From: Paramarasmius palmivorus
Lineage: Eukaryota > Basidiomycota > Agaricomycetes > Agaricales > Marasmiaceae
Direction: 5' to 3'
Length of the DNA stretch: 64,000 nt
Assembly: GCA_037176845.1 (NCBI GenBank)
Contig: JAYKXP010000150.1
Coordinates: forward strand, 1 to 64,000
This document shows, one piece after another, positions 1-11,684 of this stretch (position 1 is its first letter; each line of letters begins with the position of its first letter). A program made the translations under genes and the position numbers. Under the pieces are notes generated by a model that ran no database searches, was not told the DNA's origin, and saw nothing but the letters and a program-made list of their open reading frames with translations.

Positions 1-876
1 CTGATAGAATCAAATCAACGAACTGTGCGCAAGCAGGAATCCAACTGACTCTCTAAATGGTCAATCTGGGCCTCTCTATGTCACTGAAGCTTATAAAAGC
101 TAGTTCGAGGTCTAATCTCTACACAGAAACGCAATGCAACCAATGCTTAGAGCTACAGATCACAAGCCAAATACTTGATCTCTCTGCCAATACAACTTAA
201 GCTCTTGTATACAGTAAGGTCTCAACTAGACTTTCAATCTAGGGCCTGTCCTGAGGAAGTGGAAGTGAATGCAAAGGTCGTCAATAGATCAACCAGGTCT
301 GATCAGAGGTCGACTCGTAACAAGCATGAAACACCACTGGATCAACTTATATAAGAGGTCCAATCGAAATGCACATGTGCCAGCAGATCAACTATCAGAT
401 CAAAGAGGTCTATTCGAGCGACAGCCACATACAACCTAATGATATGGGCTAACAGTACACTCTCTCTTCGTCTTCTCTGCCCTTCTACCTACAAACTGCA
501 AGCCTATATATACTGTCCAGAAATATAAGTAAAGAAATATGTAATAAAAGATGGAAAACAGACGGAACACAAGCGGAATAAGTGAGGAACAGAGATAGTC
601 CATAGGAAATATACAAATCAGGGAAATATGACAGTCACAACATCCATATAAGTCGTTTATGCGTGACCAATAAATAGGAATTTCTATCTTTAGACTCAGG
701 AGTTGAATCCTGTGCCTGCGGGTTGGCGTTTAGCCTAGTAAAATTTATCTTTTCTTTGCGCCAAGGCGCTTTTCCACCAATGAGAGTCGTTTCCGACTTC
801 TCCACACACCGGAATGCTCAGTCATCCATGTTCTGGACCTGGCATATCTTTTACAAGTCTCCGCGTCCACAAGGAA
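1..876. repeat. B1 repeat copy 1, left part
   Basis: Non-coding repeat that continues at 4467-5050 after a copia insertion. It matches 11,492-13,410 (less that copy's own insertion) almost base for base. Its left end lies before the window. Terminal features of the family are given under the complete copies at 7792 and 11,109. Confidence 0.85.
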
Positions 877-1240
877 TGTCAGAGTTTTAGATTGAACTCT
901 GTTAGCAGCGATAGCGCAGGTAAGCGCGAATAAACGATAGCTGATGACCAGAGGGGTTGAGATAACACAAGATGAACTGATTCGATTCAATGTTGTATGT
1001 AGGTTTTCTGTCTAGCTTTTATACAAGAGTGAGGGATAAAAGATAATCCTAAAGGTACGATAATAGATACTAAGTGAGCTAGAAATAACTGCACAGTCAG
1101 TGTCAGTAACTGTCAGTAAATGGTGGTACAAGTGGGTTAAAGCAACTGTTCTATGTATATCTGCTTTCTTAGTAATTGTGGCATAGGTGGAATAAAGTGA
1201 AATGACTTGTCTAGTGACATCTATATTTAGAATTCCAACA
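877..1240 (-). repeat. 3' LTR of the gag-only copia element
   Basis: 364 bp. On the minus strand it begins TGTTGGAATTC and ends CTCTGACA, the usual TG...CA ends. The partner LTR is at 4103-4466. Confidence 0.93.
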
Positions 1241-1252
1241 CTCCCCCTCAAA
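1241..1252 (-). other. Polypurine tract
   Basis: The minus strand reads TTTGAGGGGGAG directly before the 3' LTR. This is the expected plus-strand priming site. Confidence 0.85.
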
Positions 1253-1267
1253 CCTTGGATGATGGAA

Positions 1268-3919
1268 TTATCCGGGGTTTGACTCTAATTCTTTGTTCGC
1301 GTGTTCTGTTCGGTGATTCCTATGTGTGATCCGGTGGCGATGTTCTGTGTTCTGATGATCTTGGTGTTTAATCTTCTGTCGGTGGTAGTATTGGTGATAT
1401 GGTGGTTCCACTTCTGCTTCTTTGACCGTTCCTGAATATTCTCCTGTTGGATTGACGTTTACAAGTTGTTTAGGTCCAACTTGTTTTCCTGTCTGTGACC
1501 TGTTTCCTGCATTGAGATTCATCTCGGCGACTTGTTTCGAAATGTCGTTGATCGAGTTTTTGTGCTCCCCCTCGACGAGTGATATCTGCAATGGTTCAAG
1601 ACTTTCTGGATCTGTCTTGTTTTCCTTGTGTGCCAATGTCTGATTTGTTCCTTTTTCCTGTTCCATTTCTCCATTCCTTGGGGTAATTTCCTTTGTTTCA
1701 TCCTTTTGTCCTATGACTTTCATCAGCCATTCTGGATGCAATTTCTCTCCCATAAGTATGTGCTGGATAAATTGGTGACATATTTGGCAACAATGATGTT
1801 CCTTGAATGTCTGTCCTCCATGAATTTCATGGTCCTTGGTCTCTGTAGTTGTCTGTGGTTGATTCTTTGGTTGTTCTGTATAGCCTTCTTGATGGTGTTG
1901 TTGAGAATCCATTCGATTTTCTCTGCCTATGATGGCTTTGCTATCAATCGGGTTCTGTAAATCGACCATTGTGGCCATCGTGGTGTGCATTTCCATGGCC
2001 ATGTATGCTGTTTCTTTCCTTTCCTTGGGATATGGCTCCAGGTTTGTCTCTGTCGACACGGGATTTGTGGGTTCTTCTTCTTCATATGTCCATTCAGTGA
2101 ATGGCACAAATTCTTCTACGGCCCTTATTTCCCTTGCTAACCATGTGCCTTCTTCCCATATTTCCTTTTCTACAGCTCTCACAGCACTTTCATTTGCACT
2201 GTGATTCTTTTCCTTTGCCTTTCTCCATAGTTTCTCTGGCTTGTCTTCATCAGATCTATCTGATTCCTCAGATTTATCATCCGATTTCCTGGATTTCGGC
2301 TTTGTAGCACATTTTGCGGCGATATGTCCTTTTCCTTGACATCTGAAACATGTGATCTCTTTGCGATCTCTATCTCCGCCCTGACGATCATTAAATCTCC
2401 AGCCTCTTCCTTGGTTATTGAATCCTCGGCCTCTATTGTTGGAATGATCTCGGGAATAATTGGCTTCCTCTTTCCTGACTTTGCCTCGGCGCATTGCTTG
2501 TCCATTTGCTTCAGCTCGAATAGCAGCAATCAGCTTGTCAACAGTTAAATCCTTGTTCGATTCACTGTATACAGTCATGACAGCTGTGATTGTTGAATTC
2601 AATGATTGGGGAACTGATGCAATTAATGCATTCTTGAACTGATCATCCGAAATAGTGATGTTTCGTGATGTGAGTTCGTTTTGGATATTGAGGAGTTCGT
2701 CAATATGTTCATTGACTTTGCCAACGTCGTTGCAAGATAGATTGTATAGCTTTCGTTCCAGGTGTGCTTCTGTCAAAGGATTTTTCGTGTCGTAATCCTT
2801 CTTTAATCCTGTCCATAGTTCTTGTGATGTTTCCGCATTTCGATATCTTCGAAGTATAGTGTCCGGCAATTTTCCAATAATTGCATTCATGAGATCGGCA
2901 TCTGCATCTCCTTCTTCTGCAGTAGTCAGGTATTTCCCATACCCTATCGACTTTGCTGCACGTTCTACGCGCATTGCCCACATGCCCCAGTTTGAACCGT
3001 CGTCCTTTAACTTGGTACATTCGGCAAATGCTTTGACTGCTTTAGACGCCATATTGTTTTCTTCTTCGTCTGAATCAAATGATTCTTCCTTTGGTGGTCT
3101 CTTGGGAGATGGTGTTCTCGGTTTGGGTTTGGGACCTATGCTGGGCGATTCTGGTGGATCGTCCTTCTCTTTGTCGGCAGGTGTTCCTTTGTCTTCGTCA
3201 GATACAGGTTTATCAGTATCAGCTTCTGATTCCTGTTCTGAGTCTTCTTTATCCTGCTCTTGTTCCTGCTCTAGGTCCTGTTCTTCTTTATCGGATTCTT
3301 CAGCAAATCCTAATCCTTTTCCGAACTCTTCAGCAAGTTCGATCTGCTCTTCAACAGTTTCCTCCTGTGAAGCTGATGTTTCCGCTGGTGGGAATACTAA
3401 TGGTTGTGGTTCTGGTACTGTTGTTCGTAGTACGTTTCCTCGAACTACTTCTGCGTTCTGATCGTCACAATCCCTAAAATTTCCAACTAATAACGCTTCC
3501 TTTGGAGTCCTGACTCGATTTCTTCTGTTTGGACACGGTTGTTCTTCGCAAAGTTCCCACTTCCGTTTGTTGAGATCTAAGTAACAATCTCGTAGTTCGT
3601 CGACGTTGAACTGATGTGGCCAATGAACACAGATTAAATCTGTTCGAAGTGTGGGTTGTGCGGAAGATGCTGGTGGCGTGTGCAATCCTCCAACTGGACT
3701 CTGTCTCCTAGAAGGTATACGCGATGGATTCCTCGATGGATGTGATGATATGCTCTGTTGTTGTCCCGATGGACTGCCTGTTCTACTGCCTACTGGTGTA
3801 GGTTGCCTGCTAGGATTCCTGCTGGGGTTCCTAGATCCTCGTAATATTTGTTCTGGATCGAACGTTCCTGATACTGGGGTACCACTTCTGGATTGATAAC
3901 GGCTACCTCTATCGGACAT
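1268..3919 (-). CDS. Copia-type Gag, 883 codons, intact
   Basis: Gag binds and packages the element RNA in virus-like particles in the cytoplasm. The frame is open over 883 codons. Order: a basic N-terminus with NPSR/IPSR repeats (residues 1-80), a segment with HWPHQF near 100, an acidic Glu/Asp-rich linker (about 180-285), a UBN2-like copia gag core starting near an internal Met at 290 (motifs NWGMWA, LWTGLKKDY), a CCHC zinc knuckle CFRCQGKGHIAAKC near 521-534, then a long polar tail without recognisable domain. No protease DSGA motif, integrase or RT is present. The stop is only about 15 bp from the polypurine tract, so nothing follows. The tail may be a relic of the lost pol linker; this is inference. 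Plus-strand ORFs here are shadows. Confidence 0.88.
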   Translation of the reverse strand: MSDRGSRYQSRSGTPVSGTFDPEQILRGSRNPSRNPSRQPTPVGSRTGSPSGQQQSISSHPSRNPSRIPSRRQSPVGGLHTPPASSAQPTLRTDLICVHWPHQFNVDELRDCYLDLNKRKWELCEEQPCPNRRNRVRTPKEALLVGNFRDCDDQNAEVVRGNVLRTTVPEPQPLVFPPAETSASQEETVEEQIELAEEFGKGLGFAEESDKEEQDLEQEQEQDKEDSEQESEADTDKPVSDEDKGTPADKEKDDPPESPSIGPKPKPRTPSPKRPPKEESFDSDEEENNMASKAVKAFAECTKLKDDGSNWGMWAMRVERAAKSIGYGKYLTTAEEGDADADLMNAIIGKLPDTILRRYRNAETSQELWTGLKKDYDTKNPLTEAHLERKLYNLSCNDVGKVNEHIDELLNIQNELTSRNITISDDQFKNALIASVPQSLNSTITAVMTVYSESNKDLTVDKLIAAIRAEANGQAMRRGKVRKEEANYSRDHSNNRGRGFNNQGRGWRFNDRQGGDRDRKEITCFRCQGKGHIAAKCATKPKSRKSDDKSEESDRSDEDKPEKLWRKAKEKNHSANESAVRAVEKEIWEEGTWLAREIRAVEEFVPFTEWTYEEEEPTNPVSTETNLEPYPKERKETAYMAMEMHTTMATMVDLQNPIDSKAIIGRENRMDSQQHHQEGYTEQPKNQPQTTTETKDHEIHGGQTFKEHHCCQICHQFIQHILMGEKLHPEWLMKVIGQKDETKEITPRNGEMEQEKGTNQTLAHKENKTDPESLEPLQISLVEGEHKNSINDISKQVAEMNLNAGNRSQTGKQVGPKQLVNVNPTGEYSGTVKEAEVEPPYHQYYHRQKIKHQDHQNTEHRHRITHRNHRTEHANKELESNPG

Positions 3920-4089
3920 ACACTAGTCCAATAGTCCTTTGCTTTGGGTAGGGGATATTCCGGCGTCCCTGCTCGCCAATCGATATACGATCTTGGTTCT
4001 TGTTCCTTGGGGATATTACGGCGTCCCAAACTCGCCACTATACCAATATGAAATCGGTATTACTCTGGTTCGGCTAAGGTTTATAGACC

Positions 4090-4102
4090 GGGGCCCATAA
4101 CC
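4090..4102 (-). other. Primer binding site, half initiator tRNA-Met type
   Basis: Directly after the 5' LTR the minus strand reads GGTTATGGGCCCC. This is complementary to the anticodon-stem region of eukaryotic initiator tRNA-Met (GGGCCCAUAACC) rather than to its 3' end. Drosophila copia is known to prime in this way. Confidence 0.8.
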
Positions 4103-4466
4103 TGTCAGAGTTTTTGATTGAACTCTGTTAGCAGCGATAGCGCAGGTAAGCGCGAATAAACGATAGCTGATGACCAGAGGGGTTGAGATAACACAAGATG
4201 AACTGATTCGATTCAATGTTGTATGTAGGTTTTCTGTCTAGCTTTTATACAAGAGTGAGGGATAAAAGATAATCCTAAAGGTACGATAATAGATACTAAG
4301 TGAGCTAGAAATAACTGCACAGTCAGTGTCAGTAACTGTCAGTAAATGGTGGTACAAGCGGGTTAAAGCAACTGTTCTATGTATATCTGCTTTCTTAGTA
4401 ATTGTGGCATAGGCGGAATAAAGTGAAATGACTTGTCTAGTGACATCTATATTTAGAATTCCAACA
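4103..4466 (-). repeat. 5' LTR of the gag-only copia element
   Basis: 364 bp partner of 877-1240, about 99% identical. The right flank starts with the target duplication AGGAA. Confidence 0.93.
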
Positions 4467-5050
4467 AGGAACACTTCTATAAGCAGTTTATCTTCTATAT
4501 CAGCCTCCGTACCATGACAACCATATGCGTCACAGTTCTACAGCTTTGCCTCCGTGTCCGATCAATAGGAACAACTATGGCCAACAATTCTAGACTCGGC
4601 AAGTGCCTTCCATAAGCTCTCGGATCATATCTGCCGATGAAGCCGTCTCCTACATCAACTTGGATCGTTCCCTTTGAACCCGCTCATCTCTTTGGTTGGT
4701 CATGAAGAAGTATTAAAAGTGTTTAAAAGCAAATAGTCCCCTTGATATGTCTTAGACCATGCACAGACGGTGTACCAGTCATGATCCAACATAGTACAGC
4801 TCCCTACAGTTTTCAGGAAAGGGTCTGCATTGACAGAACCACTAATATAAGCTATAGCAGTGGCCAGATACCCATGTGAGGCGTACCATGTAACCATATA
4901 CCTGCTAATATAAGTGCGTCTGACAAGTCCTTGACTTTGACTAGCTATTCAGGGCTCATACTAGTCCTTCAGAGTCCCAATTATAGCATAACAGAATATA
5001 AAAGTGCAATAATGTGTTCGAATAAAAGGTATTAAAAGTCAGGCATATCA
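4467..5050. repeat. B1 repeat copy 1, right part
   Basis: Continues 1-876. It ends GGCATATCA and is followed by CCGG (5051-5054), the 4-bp target typical of this family. The insertion cuts the KDZ coding sequence: on the minus strand KDZ codons run into CCGG and stop. Confidence 0.85.
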
Positions 5051-7791
5051 CCGGGCATGTATACGACTTGAAGAGCTTGTATATCTTGGATGCGATGACG
5101 AAGGGCATTCCTCTGCTCCACAATCTTGGTAGACTGTATAACAGTGGGGTCCTGCTTGTGTTGCTCCACGGTCTCTGACAGCTTCCTTCTGCAGGGAGGT
5201 AATTGGTAAGCAACATTCTTGAAGCGCCATACTGAAACACTCACTGGGCATCCTGCACTTCTAGCACCATCATGATATACCCAGACCCTGTCACCTGGTG
5301 GTATGATACTCCTCCTGATTTCAGGAACTCTTTGTCTGTCTGGGCCAGTTCTTTGAGAGCCTTGTTGACACTAATATCTGCGAAACCTGAATCAAAACGC
5401 ACTTTGTAGCGTTAGACATAGAAGCAGACTTACGAGCTCCCTTAATGCTATAAGGATTCACAATGCTGCCCTTGGGATACGGAGCCTTTTCCCATTTAAT
5501 GCACATAGCCTCCCACTCTTTGACCATGTTGCTAGGTAGATTCTCTGTTAGCCCCTGGTGAGCAAGGCTTTGAGAATTTCGGTCCCTGATAGCCTATTTG
5601 TAAGCGACACGCAGAGTTTCCCCTATTGAGTCAGATGAGCTTCACCATCATCATACCGTCGCTGAAAACTCACCCATTCCGAGATATTTTTCCCAATTCC
5701 ACCATTGAAAGTTTCCTTCCAGGTTATCTTGACATGCTCTGGGCCCCATGGTTCTGGTAGAATTGCCCAGAGGGTTGTGAGGACCCCATACTCGCTCGCA
5801 AGATTCCCCATCAATCTGAGCGGCTCCGGCAATCAAATTGAGGTTGTATTGTTCATGATCCTTCTCCTTGTGTCCAGGTAGATGCAGTTTTCTGATGGCA
5901 GGGGGTAATGGTAGCATCTGGCGGCAGCCTGAGATTGGAAGGCCAGCTTTTGGAATGGGAGAGTAGGTTCTTGATCCACTGACAAGCAATGTCATAGACC
6001 AGGAGAAGCAAGAGCAAAAGCAACCACCCTGGCCAGGTGGTCAAAGCAGATGTGACGATGCAGTCCATATTGGAATATCTTACTCGTATTCAGCACATTA
6101 TGACGACGTAGAACTGCACTGAATGACTCACTGTTCACCCTTTTTGAGGTTTCCAACTTTGATGAACATGTCTGTTCGCCCACATACCACGCCCCTGACG
6201 CCTGTATATCGCAGCCCCTTGGAGAATTTGGTGTTCTGCTTGGATATGGCTGCAAAAGATACACAATTGCTCATCTGGCATGCATTCAGAGAATAGCTCA
6301 GGACAAACATGACAAACCTACCTCATCAGAATCCCCTCGGTTGTCAGTCCACTGCTCATATCTCTCTCGCTTTACAAAGTAGCCTAACCCATCCGTCAAT
6401 GAAGGATCGTTCTTATGAGAAGAAACCAATTGTTCCTTCAGACGAAAGTTGGCATCAATGCAGAAGGCGGCCCTATAGAGAAACCTTTGGGGTGTCAGTC
6501 AGTGTACGCAGAAGGGACTCTGAATCAGAACTGGCCCTTTAGCCTCATTAGAAGCATCAGCCTCCCATCCAAACGGTAGGTTGATGCCTGGATGAGAACA
6601 GCTAGGGCACGGGATCGCAAGAGCTCCATCTCGCAGCCCTTCCACTCCTTCCAGTGCATGGCCGCCACCTCCTCTCAGTACCATTTTGAGGTGCCTCCAT
6701 TGTCTGATCATCACTATCAACGGTAGATATCAAGAGTTTCGCACTTTCTCTCGTAGGCCCTGGTGGTCAGACAGTCGCTCTAGACCTTGGTAAAAGTCGT
6801 AGGTTGAAGCTTTGGTGGTGTATCCCAGAACCTCTAGCATGTCCAGGTACTGGAACATGGCAATGGTCAAAATTCAACCATGCTTCACAGTAGCGGGATA
6901 AAGTTGACGGTGTAGTAGTTGGATGTGCTGAGGAACCAGCCCATTGATGGCCTTCTTGGCATAACCACAAAATCTGAGATCGACTTCATGGATACCATTG
7001 GTGTGGAGAATTTGTGTACGAGAATGACATTGAGTGGGAGAGTTGCAATCTCCACCGTTGTGGTTTAGCTGAACAAACAGCCCTAGTTCTCCGAGTTGAA
7101 TGCGCTCAAAGAATGTACCATTTCATCTCTACCCTTCCTTAATCAGTAATCTGCGTGGTGAGACAGCATTAGAAACACACCTCTACCCAGTGAAATGGGT
7201 TACTGCGGTGTCGCTTTACGCAACATGATTTGCAAACAGTATCGCCTCCAAAACAATCCCGACACCGATACTCTGCCCGAGCATCCCCCTTCTCTAAAAG
7301 GGATTTGATACCCTTGGCCATACAATCCACGCAAACCTCCTGAACATGGTAATCACCTCGGCCTTTCTGACACAGCAGCTCATTCACAAACGTAGCTCGG
7401 TGCTTTGCCATCCATTCCTTGGTCAGTTGCTATCAAGTTTCTCAGTATAAAAATCAACCACAAAGTACCAAGTACTTACCGGCCATTTCTTCTTTCCCTT
7501 TGCACTGTTCTGTTCCTTTCCCTCTTCCCCCCCTACTGGCACAGGCCCTTGCTCGTAGATCTTGTCATCAAAAATATGACCATCAACCATAGCATTGTAC
7601 CAGGAACAGTCAGCGTCTATCCCAAAGGTGATGGAATCCTCAGGTTCCCATTCTTTCTGCATGGTCCAAGTGGTTCGACCTTTACTGGGAGAGCGATTCA
7701 GGGTGATGGGCTGATTCCGTGAGCCAGTAGTCTCTGTACGCGAGTGCAGGATTTCATGATCATGAGGGTCGGGAATGCGATGATGAACCGG
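5051..7791 (-). pseudogene. KDZ transposase, main part, cut at both ends by B1 repeats
   Basis: Minus-strand pseudogene for a transposase of the Kyakuja-Dileera-Zisupton class. The start codon is at 14,031, beyond two inserted B1 copies, and the C-terminus is lost beyond copy 1. In order: a CxC2 cysteine cluster (about 7169-7411, motifs CVDC, CRDCFGGDTVCKSC, HRSNPFHW), a middle domain with CPSCSHPG (about 6600), the catalytic-region motif DANFRLK (about 6450), TKFSKG (about 6220), YDIACQW (about 5990), then HLPGHKEKDHEQYNLN, GAAQIDGESCERVWGPHNP and WNWEKY (about 5900-5690). Introns are readable at 7479-7430 and 7180-7129. In-frame TGA codons begin at 7125, 6876, 6732 and 6501, all in one frame; 7125 replaces a conserved Trp. 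Family assignment is firm; several 3' intron borders are not. Confidence 0.9.
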
Positions 7792-10700
7792 TAATGACCA
7801 CTAAACCTGGTACAAAAGTAACCAGGTAATAGATGCTAATAGTAGGTCTAGCACTACTGTGGACAGTGTGTGCAAGTGTGGTTTGACATGATCAGAGTTG
7901 CCGTGCTTAGAATCGCACACAAAACTAATAGTTCAAGTGATAATACGCTTCTAGTAGACTAGAGCAGGTTATGATACACCTTTTAATAGGGTATGTACAT
8001 GTGGGTTTGGGCTTATACAAGCTATATGAACAACGCCAAGGGCTAATACTAGCTTTCTTGGGTGCGACCTAATACTGCCTTGAGTGGATTGTCCTTACTA
8101 GAACTGAATCAACGACGTGTGCGCAAGCAGGAATCCAACCGACTCTCCAATGGTCGATCTGGGCCTCTCTACGTCACAAAGCTCTCAACACAAATAGTCA
8201 AAAGCTTCTAGAAGGTCTTTAACTGACGATCTAGTACGAGGTTCAATCTCTAATAAAAGATGCAACGCAACCAATGCCAAATGCAACAGATTACAAGCCA
8301 ATACACTTGGTCTCTATCAAACTCGACTCAAGCTCTTGTCTGCAATACAGGTCTCAACTACTTTAAATCTAGGGCTCGTCCTGATGAAGTAGAAGTTGAA
8401 TACACAGATCAGCAATAGATCAACTGAATCAGAGGTCTATTCGTTTGATAGCCACATACAATCTATAGATATGGGCGGGCAGTGCGTCTCCCTTCTTCTT
8501 CTGCCGCTCTCCTACATGATAGGTAGCTTATATACTGTCCAAGAAGTGAAAACAAGAATTTTAGGTAATATAAGTCGGAAAATAGACGGAACAACGAGGA
8601 ACAGAGATGGAACAGAGATGATACGAGGAGAAATATACATATGAGGGAAATAAGAGTGTCACAACGTCCATATAAGTCGTGTAAGCGTGACCAATAAATA
8701 GGAATTTCTATGTTTAGACTCAGGAGTTGAATCCTGTGCCTGCGGGTTGGTGTTTAGCCTGTTTAAAATTTTCTTTTCTATGCGCCAAGGCGCTTTTCCA
8801 CCAATGATAGTTGTTTCCGACCAGTCCGCACGCCAATGCTCAGTCATCCGTTATCTAGACCTGGCACATCTTTTATAAGTCTCCATAGTCATATGGGACC
8901 CTTCCATAAGTGGTATATCCACTGTATCTGCTTCCATGCTAAGTGTTTCAGGCGTTGCCACCGTTTTAACAGCTTTGCCTCCGTGTCTGATCCAAAGGAA
9001 CACTTCGGAATATCAAGTCTGATAGGTCTGCCATGGGCCATCAGTCATTTCCGATCAAGCCATGGTGATCCCCCAAAGCCCTCTCTATCTTATAGTAGGT
9101 CACGAAGAAGTAATAAAAGTGTAAATGTCCCTTGAGTATGCCAACTAGTAGCACGGTGACCTTATACAAGGTATGTTCCACCTTATATTAGCCCCTACAG
9201 GTTTCGGGTAGGTGTCTGTGAATTGCAGACCCCTAATATTTGCATAGCAGCAGCCAGATACCCAATGTGAGGCGTACCGTTGATACGCCTGACTTTAATC
9301 ACTTCTTTTTCGAACGCAAATACGCTAGTTTTGCACTTTATTATTGTTGCATAAACACATAATGGTTATAGAAGGACTAGTATGAGCCCTGGATAGCTAG
9401 TCATTGGACGGAAGGTGTTTTAGGTGGTTATATTAGTGGATCATGGTACATGGTACGCCCCACATGGGTATCTGGCCACCACTTTTACTTCTACCAGTGG
9501 TTGTCAAAGTACAATCACCTCCTGAAAACTGTAGGGAGAAGGTCCTTAAGTGAATTCACTACGGACTACGCCTAGATCACCTACCGGACGCACCAAAGGG
9601 ATTCTTACAAGTTAATTTACCCCTTCATACACCCAGAAGAGTTATACTGGCTCGGGCATCACTTGGGACTGATGGCAGAGGGGGAAACTGATTGGAAATC
9701 ACCAATGCCAGCTACAGCAAGAGTCTAGAGACCTGTCGGCTGAAGTTGAACCTATTGATTGGAGCGGAGGCAAAGCTGTTCAAACCGTTGTTACGGTGGC
9801 GGAAGCAGATTCCCTCTGATATACCTTATTGGAACACGTCCACATGGAGTGGATAAGAAAATTTAGAGGCGGCGTTATGTGGAGGAACGGTGTTGAGTGA
9901 TGAGGAGCTCGGGAGGACCCTGCCAGGCCTCCGATTGGTGGAAAAGCGCTTGGCGCATGGAAAAGAAAATTTTATAAAGGCTAAATGCCTACCCGTCGGC
10001 CAGGATTCAACTCCTGTACCTTAAAACAGAGTGTTACCACTCGCTTGTCACGCTATTTGCGCCATATATGGACGTTGTGACCTATAGATTTCCCTGATAT
10101 GTATATTTTCTCGTTGTATCTCTCTCCCGACTCTGTTTCATCTCTTTTCCGTCTCGTTCCGCAGTTATTCCGACTCAGATTACCTATTATTCAGTTTATT
10201 CACCTTGGACAGTATAAAAAGGACACCAAATGTACGGGGACCGCAGAGGATTCTGCCCCCCACTTGCACGTTACGCGTTGTATGTGGTTATCGTACGAAT
10301 AGATTGCTATTGTCCGATCAGAACTCTACCCAAGTCAGGCCCTAGCCTTATTGAGAAGACTACTTGAGATCTTACTGCAGACAAGAACTTGAGAGGTCGC
10401 GATAAAGACCAAGTTGTTGGCTTTGTGTATTGCTCTACACTTCTCCTATTAGTGAAACTTTATACTAGTTCGTCTTGGTGGCGTTCTGGAAGTGTTTTAA
10501 CCAGTTGGGTTACACTTTAGCATCGTAGAGAAGGCCTCGGTTTTGGTGGCTGAGCTTCCTTGCTTGCGTGCTTTATAGAAGACAGTTTTGGTGGCTGTTT
10601 TCCGGCAGTTGTGCTGTAGTTTTACCTTAGAGAGAGTCAGATCACTCGAGGCAGTTTAGATCGAACCAAGATCAGCTTCATATAGCCCTTGGCGCCTTAT

Positions 10701-11104
10701 TTCCTAGCTTATAGAAGCAAGGACGACCCTATTACGCATCTATACAGGTGTACTTTCCTAGAACTTCGACGAATAAAAGTGATTTTACCCCTCTTGAGAC
10801 CAAGCTTGAGTAGATATCTCTAAGCGCGGCAACTCTGATCACGCCGAACCACACTTGCACAACTACGCCACAGTAGAGTGCTTTTGTACACTGAGAGCAG
10901 TCATAGTATTAGGTGATTTCACCGAAACTAAGTGGTATTACCGTGTAACTGTTCTCTGCTCGCAAGACATAGTCCCGTGTACCAGTGACAATGACTAGCT
11001 ATTCAGGGCTCATACTAGTCCTTCAGAACCCTTTTTATAGCATAACAATAAAGAAATATGCATAATGCGTTCGAAATTAAAGTGTTATAAAAATCAGCGT
11101 ATCA
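7792..11104 (+). repeat. B1 repeat copy 2, complete, holding a B2 copy
   Basis: Starts TAATGACCACTAAAC and ends GCGTATCA. It is flanked by CCGG at 7788-7791 and 11,105-11,108. Without the nested B2 element (9281-10,940 plus 4 bp) it is about 1.65 kb. The ends form a short imperfect inverted repeat (TAATRC / TGATACGC). No coding frame is seen. Confidence 0.85.
9281..10940 (-). repeat. B2 repeat, complete copy nested in B1
   Basis: 1,660 bp. It starts TGATACGCCTGAC and ends AGTGGTATTA, flanked by CCGT at 9277-9280 and 10,941-10,944. Removing it and one CCGT restores the B1 sequence GGCGTACCGTGTAAC. It is the inverted equivalent of 37,749-39,410. A TATA-like GTATAAAAAGG lies near 10,210. It has no open frame of note. 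Confidence 0.88.
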
Positions 11105-11684
11105 CCGGTAATGCGTCACAAACAACCTAAGTATAAGTGGTGGGCTCTGCGACTTTGGGTCACTAATAGAACTGTAGGACACAGCAGAAGCCTAATAAAA
11201 GACCACAAATACAAAGATTCAGTAGATGCTGGTTATGAACAGCAGCACACTAGTGGTGACTAGTTGTGCAAGTGTGGTTCGACATGATCAGAGTTGCCGT
11301 ACTTAGAATAGTACACAAACTATAGATCTGAGAGTGATGATACGCTCTTTGTTACTTCAAAAGCAATCGAGATACACCTTATATTAGGGGTGACTAAAGG
11401 TTACGAATGCTTCTAATAGGGTAGGAAACAGTCCCAAGTGCTATAGGTAGCAATCTCGAGTTCAACCAATACTGCCTCAAGTGTACTGATCCTGATAGAA
11501 TCAAATCAACGAACTGTGCGCAAGCAGGAATCCAACTGACTCTCCAAATGGTCAATCTGGGCCTCTCTACGTCACTAAAGCTTATAAAAGCTAGTTCGAG
11601 GTCTAATCTCTACACAGAAACACAATGCAACCAATGCTTAGAGCTACAGATCACAAGCCAGAATACTTGATCTCTCTGCCAATA

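Larger units (their letters stand above)
877..4466 (-). mobile_element. Gag-only copia-type LTR retrotransposon
   Basis: A structurally complete but pol-less element read on the minus strand: 5' LTR, primer site, one long gag ORF, polypurine tract, 3' LTR. It is flanked by a perfect 5-bp duplication AGGAA (872-876 and 4467-4471). The same repeat at about 13,411 still holds the uninterrupted site, so the empty site is visible in this window. The two 364-bp LTRs differ at about three positions, two of them CG versus TG, so the insertion is young. With no protease, integrase or reverse transcriptase it would need enzymes from another copia element, as known for TR-GAG type non-autonomous elements. 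Confidence 0.93.

Noticed and set aside
2859..3461. Plus-strand 200-codon Ser-rich ORF and other plus ORFs between 1422 and 3896
   Set aside because: They lie antisense to the intact gag ORF and their Ser/Leu runs mirror its Glu/Asp and Arg codons. They have no family features.
5853..6068. Leu-rich run suggesting a membrane protein
   Set aside because: The frame continues into the KDZ motif YDIACQW, so the Leu run is part of a decayed KDZ exon or misread intron edge.
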